Positions 46,914-56,647 of a stretch of 64,000 bases of DNA are shown piece by piece. Position 1 is the stretch's first letter; the number at the start of each line of letters is the position of its first letter. The position numbers and the translations under genes were made by a program. A model generated the notes under the pieces. It was not told the origin of the DNA, made no database searches, and worked only from the letters and a program-made list of their open reading frames with translations. This stretch comes from Casuarina equisetifolia (lineage: Eukaryota > Streptophyta > Magnoliopsida > Fagales > Casuarinaceae): assembly GCA_028551475.1 (NCBI GenBank), contig CM052358.1, positions 14,925,938-14,989,937 on the forward strand, given 5' to 3'.

Positions 46914-48729
46914 ATTAAATATTACTATAAAATATCAGAAACAGTTGCGGCTCCGCCATCCGAAGGCAAGAACAATGAAGCTTCAAAAATCGTATTCAGA
47001 TGTATTTCGTCCAACATTCTTCTGATGTAGTAGTTTGTGATTTGACTTCGTATTCAGATGCTATTCCTAGATTTGTTAAGAAACATGAAGAATTAGGGCT
47101 TGACTTGGTTTCAATTCATTTAATAAATGAATTGGTTTCAATTCATTTAATAAATGACTTGAGTTTGTATACTAAGTTATTGAATGTGCAGAACACTAGA
47201 AAACTTTGGTCCACCCATTCCAGGCTCGTGAACCAAATTCCTAGAAACACAAGTTGGTTTCTCAATTTTTTCTTTCTCTTTTTTAAAACTCTTGCGTGTT
47301 TATTTGTGCATACCTTGACATTCAGAATATACATATAGGTTCATTTGGCGCTTGAGCTTTGCCAATCTTATTCAAATCAAGTTCGAACAAGAGATAAAAG
47401 GAACCTCAAACCGAGGTCGAGTTTTAGCTCAGGTAAATGTTTGTCTAAGTCAATATGAACGACTAAAATTTGTTCAACTCAAGTCGATTATGGCCTGATG
47501 AGGTCAGTTTTTTAGGTCTCGACGGACATTCCTACTTTTCTTAAATTTTCCTTGGCTTTGTAAAGCCTGGCCACACCTATGGCAGCTAAAAGAGTTGTGG
47601 GATTAATAATAATAATAAACCATATCCTGGAACATCTAATCTTATGCCACCGAAAACAAACCTCTACCTGCTGCACTAGTGAGAAGATTCTAGTGTATTT
47701 ATATTACATGTGTGATTATCATGCTTGGTTGGCGCGAAATCAGTAACCTTCCTAACTCACAGACTTAGAATTATTTCTGCTATGATTAGGGTTCTTGTGT
47801 CCCGAAGTTGGAACCCTTGTCCTTGAAAGGAAAATCTCTTTCTATTGCCTCAGCCTCGATTGCCATTTCTAGCGGCTCTCTGGGTGTGGTCTGTGTTTTA
47901 GGATGCGCATGGGCTGGCATAGTGTAGCAACCAAAACGTCGTAAACTTGCAGATGGGAGATCAAGTAGGAATCAGAAGGCACTGGCCGTTCAGAAGGCCT
48001 TATTTCGCAGCCCAACACTTCAACACTGAGCCCGTTAATGGTGTTCCAATTAAACTCAGGCGATAGCATAGGGAATTAAACTCGTTAAGGATGTGGAGTT
48101 GAACTTGAGCTTCTGCATTAAGCTCAATTAGCTTTGATACCAAGACGAAAGTGAGGAAGAGAAAGAGCAACAACCATGTATGAAAACGAACAGAAGAGAA
48201 AAGAGAATTGAGAGAGAAGAGATGTGTAGAATGCAAACTAAATTGCAATTGAATCTTGCAAAATTGGTTGTAGAAACCTTAAGTCTAGTATGCATAGACA
48301 ATTGTATTACTAATTCCTACTAATCATACTAATTAACATTTAATCACTTTGTGCATATTATGGCAAGATTGATTTCTTTGTTTCCATGATTTTGAGAATA
48401 TTTCTATCTCAAATTTGGACAAATGCGAGGAATGAAGGTATACTTAGTTTCCGATTCCACTCCAATTTTTTCAATTGCCATACATTCCAAAGTTATACAA
48501 TCTAAATCATCTATTGTATCTAAGTTATGCATCTGATTCAACTGACATACCCTTTTGGATGGCTATTGAATTGATATTTGATTTTTATTTAACAATCAAG
48601 ATAACAATCCTCCGCCCAAATTGTATTGTTAATTCTCAATTTCAATTTCATTAGTGTGATGCAAACAATATGATATCTTTCTATTTAAACTTTAACTCTG
48701 GCAAAAGTTTCCAAGTTTCCAAGAATGGG
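46914..48729. other. Spacer duplicated from 29640-31480
   Basis: Close copy of the spacer upstream of gene 5. The plus-strand frame at 47000-47338 (112 codons, with R-F-V-K-K-H-E-E-L-G-L) is open here and contains a 24-base tandem duplication (L-V-S-I-H-L-I-N twice). The other copy has stops. I do not recognise it and do not call it a gene. A minus-strand TTGGTATCAAAGC lies near 48140. Confidence 0.4.
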
Positions 48730-49201
48730 TAATACATGTGTTTTTCTTACAAGCATGAGAAACAACACCTCCAACCAGCCCACTCCCGTCATTGGAAGGA
48801 GTATGAGACGTAAAAACAACTAAAAGCCAAATACCGAAAGCAATGGATTACAACACAAATTATTATGCCTTCTAGTTGTGTTTACCACAATGGCCTGCGC
48901 AACAGTTGTTCGACCGATCCGAGGACATATCAGGTAGAATTTATTATATAACAGGAGTTTTCATCCACATCACGTTACTGATGCTGAAACCACCAACAGA
49001 AATTAGAGTGAGACAAGCTTAATGTACGAATTAGATAACGACAAGTACAGAAGAACATGTGCGGATGTTGGAAAAATAAAAATAAATAACTGATAGTGTC
49101 TGGAAAAGTTATCATTTGAAGCAAATGTATGTACACAAGCATTCTCGTTTCCAAGTGTGCAGATTCATGTCAATAAAGAGAAAAAGGTCATTGGGAAACG
49201 T
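48730..49201. repeat. Diverged T module of a distant paralogue
   Basis: Shares T-module landmarks (TTTTTCTTACAAGCA at about 48740, AAGCTTAATGTACGAATTAG near 49014) but is far more diverged than the T modules of genes 1-9. A partial copy lies at 31480-31711. It leads into the diverged coding fragment at 49202-49318. Confidence 0.45.
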
Positions 49202-49318
49202 TTAGCAAACCTTAGACTTTAATGGCTTAATGTGCTCTTCATAACATTCTAATAAATACATCGCACACGCGATGCTGGGAGTTTGGCCGTCCAAGCACAA
49301 TTCCAAGCACATTCTGCC
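49202..49318 (-). pseudogene. C-terminal fragment of a diverged tenth family member
   Basis: About 38 codons end in TAA at 49202-49204 and read E-C-A/C-L-E-L-C, then A-C-A-M-Y-L-L-E-C-Y-E-E-H-I. This matches the family's final C-x3-C and L-L-E-C-F-E segments, but most other residues differ. No signal peptide or N-terminal cysteines remain. On its left is the diverged T module; on its right the sequence switches abruptly to the B-type 3' end of pseudogene 8. It is therefore what remains of a distant paralogue after recombination with a B-type gene. Confidence 0.55.
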
Positions 49319-49351
49319 GAGACCAAAAAAGTAGTAAGGAATCTTTCAAAC

Positions 49352-49733
49352 AACAATATTTGTCCCTGATGTTCTTTTCAAAACACACTAATGGACAAAC
49401 CCTATATTTTAGTAAGCACAATTCTATGCACTTTCTAGCCAGAGCATAAATTCTTGAGTCAGTGCCACTATGATGTTATGTTCTCGGTGGTTAAAAAAGC
49501 ACAGAAAGAAATTATCACAGTTGCACTCCGCAAATTCAATGGTAGTACTTTTTATGTTTCCTTTAACATTTTTCAATTTTGATTTGAAGGCAATCATACA
49601 GAGGACCATGACCAGTCTTAGGTTGATAGGGATGTAGAAGGCGAAGAGGATATGCGGACGCATAAAGAGAGAGACACAAAATCGACATCTTCACTACCAA
49701 TACCACCCTGACTTCTTTCTTGCCCACCAGCAC
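49352..49733 (-). pseudogene. Array gene 8 (B-type), pseudogene
   Basis: Clearly homologous to gene 2 (same N-I-R-D-K-Y tail and S-K-L-K-N-like DNA) but broken in several ways. The start region has lost the bases that carry the ATG (K-K-E-V-R-V-V without W-M). A TAA follows the second cysteine (I-E-K-C-stop). A one-base insertion shifts the frame in the T-T-I-E-F-A-E-C segment. The loop near E-H-N shifts again, about five codons are missing before the eighth cysteine, and the TGA stop has become TGT so the frame runs on. The signal-peptide segment is still readable. Not functional. Confidence 0.85.
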
Positions 49734-49759
49734 TCTATAGGTTGTATTATTGGCAAGGT

Positions 49760-51830
49760 GAACACAGGCGATTTCTTGGGATGAAACTTCTAGTCATGCT
49801 CCCTATTTTAATGGCTTAACTCCAATAAAAAAAAAAGATATTTTAGTGCATTTTATTGATTATTCTTTTAAGAAAAATGAGGCTTCTTATTCAAAGAGAG
49901 TAGCTAAGAGTTGTCAATTTTAGAAAAATGATAATATTTAAACCAACTTTTAATTCTAGTTGTCTTTTGACTGGGATTATGAGGCTACATTAAGATTGTT
50001 ATAAAATGAATTTGTGACCTCTAAAGTCATTTACAGTCAAAATAAATATTAGATGAGAAGTTAGCAATTATATCCTAAAGGCCAAATGGTAGATGTAATG
50101 TGAAAGATGTATCTTAAAAGTAAAGTTAGACATTTGAACACATAAACTATTACTTAATATCTTACACCAATATTGAATTTTCCTTGACTTATAACTTCTA
50201 CAGTTGACTTCACTATGTAATTTAGCTAAGATATCATAGAAGTTAGAGCAAACATTGTCATCAACGTTCTAGAAGATACACATGAAAGGATAAAAGTTTC
50301 ATTTGAAAAAAGAAAAGGAATTATCCAAGGTGGTTCCATCCTATTACGTCTTATCAATTTGGTACCCCTTTTCGACTTGTGGATGGTTAGATCCAATGTG
50401 CCAAGCATGATATAATGCTTGAATGGCTTAAATTTTCCAAAAGAAATTACATTAATCATAGAAGTTCTTGGGAAAGAGTTAAATTATTTTTAAGTTGAAA
50501 AAATTTTGGTTTAAGTAATGTCTCTTGGCTTCCTTTGCAAGCATTCACGAATGAAACTTGATTTCTTTTTGATAAAATTTTTGTGTTCTTACACTGCTTT
50601 AATTGTATTCACTTTGTAAGATTATACATATGATTCGTTCACCATATAAAATCAATTAAATGTTTTTAGAGAAAAAAATATTACCAAAGGAGTTAGATGG
50701 TTGCCATATTGAGATATATGGAATATAGTTATTTTTAATTCAAGAAACATAAATATAATATGAGAGTGAAATACCCAAGAAGTTGCATATGTGCAAAAGC
50801 TTGATTAAATAAATTGGAACTAAAATGAGTGTTTTTGGAATAATGAACCTTTTAAGACCAGTAAAAGCCTTTCGTGTCTCAACAAAATCCTTCCAACTTC
50901 AATTTAAATCACGTGAATAACAAAACAATTAAGGAGTATTACAATCATAGCAAAATTAGAATTTGCTGCAATTGTGGTAAAATCCATCATATGAAAGTAC
51001 ACTAGTTTTAGTTTCGAAGAAGAATGGTACTAAATGATCCCACACTAGTCGTGAATGAGATTGTGGGTTTCTTATGATGACTACTAAGTTCCCATGCGCC
51101 TGGCTAGAGATCAACATGGATTTTCTTGACAAGGCCGTACCTAAGAGTTCGTGGGTTAACTTTAATTATGGCAAAGCTCCTAGCCTTGATCTCCTAACCG
51201 TGATGACTTTAATGCATTATTTAGTAAGAAAGCATGAGGAACGGAAGGGAGTTTGATGGTTAAAGATCTTTAGTTACTCTCTCATGTTGGGCATTTCTCA
51301 AGAATATGTACATCACGAATATTAGTGATACATCCATGATCCTATTTTTTCTTAATCCAAAAAATTTTTACTCATTGCTGGCTATTAAAACATATGCCAA
51401 AATTTGTGGCAAGGAGTGTAGTTTGTTGCCTTCATACAAAGAAGAGGAATTAGGAAATAGTACAAAACTTAACAATTCCTACTCATAGAGAAACTACTTA
51501 TGAAAATAATATTTATCTTACATTGTCAATATGTTAACTTAATATCTCTTACAAGTTTAAGTATTACATTTAGTTACTAACTTTAAAGGAGGGAAATCTA
51601 AGTTTTTTCTAATATAGATTCCAAACTCAAATTTGAGTACAATACCTTATAAGAAATTGGACTTCCATCATCTTTGCTTTATAGCCCTAGCATATCACTT
51701 GTGAATTTTCTACGCTCAAGACAATAGGGATATCAAAAATAATAATTGTCTCAAATTTTCAATAGCATAATATAATATCTTTCTCTATCTTCAAGTGATT
51801 ATTATGATCAGATTAAAACCTTTTTGACAA
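49760..51830. repeat. U and Z modules upstream of pseudogene 8
   Basis: B-type flank, close to the gene 2 flank (5400-7450). U core at about 50210-50460. The Z module at 50690-51830 includes M-D-F-L-D-K-A-V-P-K on the plus strand at 51115 and the C-C-N-C-G-K-I reading near 50970. It joins the T module of gene 9 through CCTTTTTGACAAACCTATTG. No gene seen. Confidence 0.5.
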
Positions 51831-52727
51831 ACCTATTGGTGCAGCACATTTAAAGTGAAATTCGATGTAGCTGCCGCATGAGAAAGAGCAATACTTGTAG
51901 AGTATTCCTATATTTATATATTTACTCTAACTAGATTGTTTTCGATCTACATCTTGTAATATCAATTGTAATAGTAGAGGGATATGTGCTCAATTGTAAT
52001 TGATTGTAATTCCTTTCTAGTTTGAAGTGATTTTTCTCTTGAGTTGGATACAAACAAAAGGGTATCTTTTGATTTGAATTTTGTATTATCATAAACATTT
52101 TGAAGTTTAAATGAAACTAACAGCAAATAATAAGGTCATTGAATATGGAGTTATTACTAAGCGCGAAAAGCGTCTTTTTCTTACAAGCACCAGAAACAAA
52201 ACGTCCATTAACAATAAACTGTTTCTTTTTGTTTTAAGAACTTGCAACGGAAAAGAAAGTGAAGTAACAAATAGCTCTATCCAGCACACTCTAGTCGGTG
52301 GCAGGAGCAAGAGATGCAACACAAGCAAAGCCTTAGATAACACGATATTACAACTCCAAACTATTACTCTCTTCATGCCAATTTACCACAGTGGCCTACA
52401 TTGAAATTATTCAACCGCTTAAATGAAGCATAAACCAAAAGCACATACCCACCGATGCATGCTACGGACCCTGAAACGACCAAAAAAAAAAATCGAGTAA
52501 GAGAAGCTTAATGTACAAATTAGACATAGAAAAGCATAGGAGCACATGTCCTGATGTTGGGGAAAATTAAAATAAAAAACTGACAATGAACTTCTACTAC
52601 CGAGAAAATACATAAAGCCAACTAAGTTTCTTTTAGGGATATATATATATATACACAAGCAGTCTTCCTCGTGGGATGCAAATTCATGTCTATAAAGAGA
52701 AAAAAGTAGGAAGGAATATTTCAAACC
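51831..52727. repeat. T module, 3' flank of gene 9
   Basis: C-type T module with the GGTGCAGCACATTTAAAG block (about 51838), the core (52111-52330), a poly-A run near 52481 and a short TA repeat at about 52640-52653. Confidence 0.55.
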
Positions 52728-53114
52728 TCAATCTATGTCCTTGATTTCCTTTTCAAAACACTCTAATAGACAAATTGCACGATGTTTGGCACTTGGTTTT
52801 CCCAAGCACGATTTTATGCACGCTTTAGCCAGAGCATAAATTCTTGCCCCTCCAAGAGATCCTTGGTGTTTAAAAAAGCACCTATAGAAGTTATCACAGA
52901 TGCACTTCGCAAATTCAGGGGTAGTACTTTCATGTTTCTTTTTACATTCTTCAATCTTTGTTTGAAGGCAATCATATAGAGGGCCATGACCAGTCTCAGG
53001 TTGATAAGGATGTAGAAGGCGAAGCGGAAGTGCGGACGCATAAAAGGAGAGACACAAAATCAACATCATTGCTACCGGCACCACCCTAACTTCTTTCATC
53101 CATTTCCTCGCCAT
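52728..53114 (-). CDS. Secreted cysteine-rich protein, array gene 9 (C-type)
   Basis: A 128-residue protein starting M-A-R-K-W-M-K-E-V. The signal peptide ends F-Y-A-S-A. All nine cysteines are present, so unlike gene 3 (its closest relative by the G-G-A-R loop and tail) it keeps the complete C-x3-C-x11-C-x3-C motif. The C4-C5 segment is D-N-F-Y-R-C, and K replaces E before C3 (A-K-C-I-C). The tail is K-E-I-K-D-I-D. Of the C-type genes this one looks the least damaged, together with gene 6. Confidence 0.74.
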   Translation of the reverse strand: MARKWMKEVRVVPVAMMLILCLSFYASALPLRLLHPYQPETGHGPLYDCLQTKIEECKKKHESTTPEFAKCICDNFYRCFFKHQGSLGGARIYALAKACIKSCLGKPSAKHRAICLLECFEKEIKDID

Positions 53115-53186
53115 CAGTGATCTATAAGTTGTATTATTTTCAAGATGAACAAGTCGATGATTTATTGGGATGAAACTTCTAGTCAT

Positions 53187-55430
53187 GCTCCCTATTTAAT
53201 GGCTTAACTCCAATAAAATAAAGATATGTTAGTGCGTTTTATTGATTATTCTTTCAAGAAAAATTAACTTCTTATTCAAAAAGAACATCTAAGAGTTGTC
53301 ACTTTTAGAAAAATGATAATATCTAAGCTAACTTTTAATTCAAGTTGTCCTTTGACCAAAGATATGGGGCTATTTGCGACCCCTGAAACTCATCTATAAT
53401 CAAATAAATATTATATGAGAAGTTAGTAGTTATTTCCTAAAAGCCAAATAGTAAAAGTAATAAAAGTCAAGTTAGACTCCATCAATATTGAATTTCCCAT
53501 TACTTATAACTTCTAACAATTGTCTTCTCTAAGCAATTTAAATAAGATTTTAATCACAAATGGTAGAGCAAACATTGTCATCACCATTCTAGGAGTTACA
53601 AATGAAAGGATAAGAGTTTTATTTGACAACAAACAAAAAAGAAAAGGAACTATTGAAGGTAGTTCCAACAGTACAAGAGTGAGAATAGTCTCCATCTCAT
53701 TGTTTCATTTAGACCAATAAGTCTTATCAATTTGGTAACCCTTTTCGACATTTGGCATTTGGCTAAAGTAATGTCTCTTGGCTTCCTTTGCAAGCATCCA
53801 TGAACAAAAATTAATTTTGTTGTATTAAGTAGGCTTAATGTTATTGCCTTGAAAAGGCTCATATGGGAAAAGAGACATTAACTCATACAAGGCCCAAAAA
53901 ATGAAAGTCTTCTTTTAGTGTGGGACAAAATCCCAACATACCCCCTTCACACCAAAATGATATTTAACCAACATGAAAAAGCCTCTTTGGCTATTAGCCT
54001 TGAAGAAAAAGAAAAGCCTACTCTAATAATATATTAAGTGAGTTCAATAGTATTCTCTCAAAAGAATCTGTGAAGGAAGAGAGAGACTAACTCCACTTCC
54101 AAAGTGGGACTAAATCCCAACATCTTATTGATAAAATTTGTGTGTTCTTATAATGTTTTGATTGACATTCACCTGGTAAGGTTATAGATATGTTTCATTC
54201 ATCGTATAAGATAAAATACTAATCTATCAACTTAATTTTTTTTAAAGAAAAAATATTACCAAAGGAATTAGATGGGTGTCATATTGAGATACAGGGAATA
54301 TAGTTATTTTTAGTTCCATGGAAAACACAAATATAATATGAGAGAAAAATACTCAAGATGTTGTATATCTACAAAAGCTTGATCAAATAAATTAGAACCA
54401 AAATGAGTGCTTTGGAATTATGAACCTTTCGAGACTAGTAAAAGTCTTTCGCGTTTCAACAAAATCCTTCTAGTGTCAACTTAAACCACGTAAATAACAA
54501 AAACAATTAAGGAGTATTACAATCATTGCAAAATTAGAATTTGCTGCAAATTGTGGTAAAATCCATCATAAGAGGGAGTCCAATAGTTTTAGTTTGCCAG
54601 GAGAATGGCACTAAATGATCCCACACTAGTCATAAATGAGATTGTGAGTTTCTTACATAGACAACTAAGTTCCCATGCACTTAGCAAGAGATATAACATG
54701 GATTTTATTGACAAGGCCGTACCTAAGAGGTTGTGGGTTAACCTTAATGATGGCAAAACTCCTTAACTTGATCTTCTAACCTTGATGACTTTAATGCATT
54801 ATTTATTAAGAGAGCATAAAGAACAAAAGGGAGTTTGATGGTTAAAGCTCTTTAGTTACACTTTTGATACTTGGAGGATATCTCAAGAATATGAACATCA
54901 TGAAATTAATGATACATCCATGATCCTATTTATTCTTAATCCAAAAAATTTAGTCATTGTTGGCTATCAAAACATACGCCAAAATTGTTAGCAAGGAGTG
55001 TAGTTTGTTGGTTTATAAAAGAAGAGGAATTTGGAAGTCATACAAAACTTAGTAGTTCCTACTCTAAAAAATGCTACTTATGAAAATATTAGCTATCTCA
55101 CATTGTAAATATCTTAACTTAATACCTTCTACAAATTTATGTGTTACACCTAATTCTAACTTTAAAGGAGGAAAAATTGAGTTCTTTCTAATATAGAATC
55201 CAAACTCAAATTCAAGTGTGACACCTTATAAGTAATTGGATTCCCATAATCTTTGCTCTATAGCTTCAACATATCACTTGAGAATTTTCTATGCTCAAGA
55301 AAATAGGCATGTTAAAAATAATATTGTCTCAAATTTTCAATAGCGTAACTTAATATCCTTCTCTATGTTCAAGTGATTATTATGATCAAATCAAAATATT
55401 TCTAACAACCACTTTTATACTTAACAAAAT
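53187..55430. repeat. U and Z modules upstream of gene 9
   Basis: C-type flank aligned with those of genes 3 and 6. The U core (53520-53810) has lost about 110 bases between GACATTTGG and GGCTAAAGT. Z is at about 54240-55430. No gene seen. Confidence 0.5.
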
Positions 55431-56214
55431 ATTGTCACCAATTAGCTTAAATCTTAGCCATCTATGAATGCCCTATGTCATAGGCCTAGCTTGGAACATG
55501 TGGCTCCTAGAAAGTGAGATGTGTGGGATGGCCTTGATTGACCAAAATATTTCACAAGGGAGGGCAGGGAAGAATTAAAATCAACATGAAAGGTATAAAT
55601 GGAAGATATTAAAAATATTATTATTTTTTAATTATTTTGATGATAACAAAAAAATTTTAATTTTTTTTTCCTCATATTAGAAAAATGTGCCAAAGAGAAA
55701 CTAATACAGGACCTTATTCTTTATAGTAAAAGGCTATATATTAACATTTGGGAATAAGTATTTTATTCCATCATTTGTTGGTTTGATGTGGGTTGATCAT
55801 TTAAGCTTGGAGTGGGCTAGTCTTTTTAACTTGATGTGGGCTTGGTTGCACTCAAATATAGGCCAGACTCATGGGCCCAAATTGAGGCCCAATCACTTGA
55901 AAGGAAAAACGGCAGATGATGGTTTGTGGTAGCACTGTGTGTATACGTTGATGCCTCGTGATTTTAGCCTAGGGTTTCTACGTTTTGAAATGGAGGAAGA
56001 ATCGGCATGGATTTAAATTTCAAACAAACATTGATGGAAAGTTTTTCTAAACATCCTCAACCAGCAAGTAAGGTAAACCTTCTAACCTATTTTAATAGGC
56101 AAAACCTTCACCTTAGCCCGTGGCCCTTAATATAGGGCCTTTACATGTCTTCATCTATCTTTTAAGTTCTTCCACAGCTCTTACTCTATTTTTTAACCTT
56201 CTAGAAGCTTTATC
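55431..56214. repeat. V module, copy 4
   Basis: Matches 37981-38830, with GCCTAGGGTTTCTACG and ATG at 55990. It is interrupted by copia-4 directly after AGAAGCTTTATC. Confidence 0.45.
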
Positions 56215-56419
56215 TGTTCAAGACACTCCTCAGGATGCTCCTCAAGACACTCCTCAAGACGCTCCTCAAGATTTTGAGCTCTATATAAATATGAAGCCAT
56301 ACAACCATTCTTCTTCATTTGGGATTCACATCTCCCATCTCTTGTAGTCTTGGTTTATCTTGTTTATCAATAAACAAGAATTTACTCCAAAAATATCTTT
56401 CGTTTTAGTTCATTTAACA
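56215..56419 (+). repeat. Copia-4 5' LTR with 12-base repeats
   Basis: Contains about four 12-base units of the form GACRCTCCTCAA near the left end, a TATATAAAT box at 56283 and an AATAAA at 56369. The units put D-T-P-Q-D-A-P-Q into one plus-strand frame; this is repeat sequence, not a protein. Confidence 0.85.
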
Positions 56420-56647
56420 TGGTATCAGAGCTCAAGTTCTCTAATTTTTTTCTCTCCACAAAACAAGCCTCATATTCACTCATTTTTTTCTTTTCGATCC
56501 AACTTCGCTTCTACTCAAAACCCACCTTCATCTTCTTATAAAAAACAACAACGTAGTTTCGGGATCACTCGTTATTACAATGAACCCAAAACAACGCCGT
56601 CCTATTTTCTACCTTTCTAAATACCAAACACTACTCCAACCACCAGA

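Noticed and set aside
56120-56347. 75-codon frame with D-T-P-Q-D-A-P-Q repeats
   Set aside because: Produced by the 12-base LTR minisatellite of copia-4 and not conserved in the 3' LTR.
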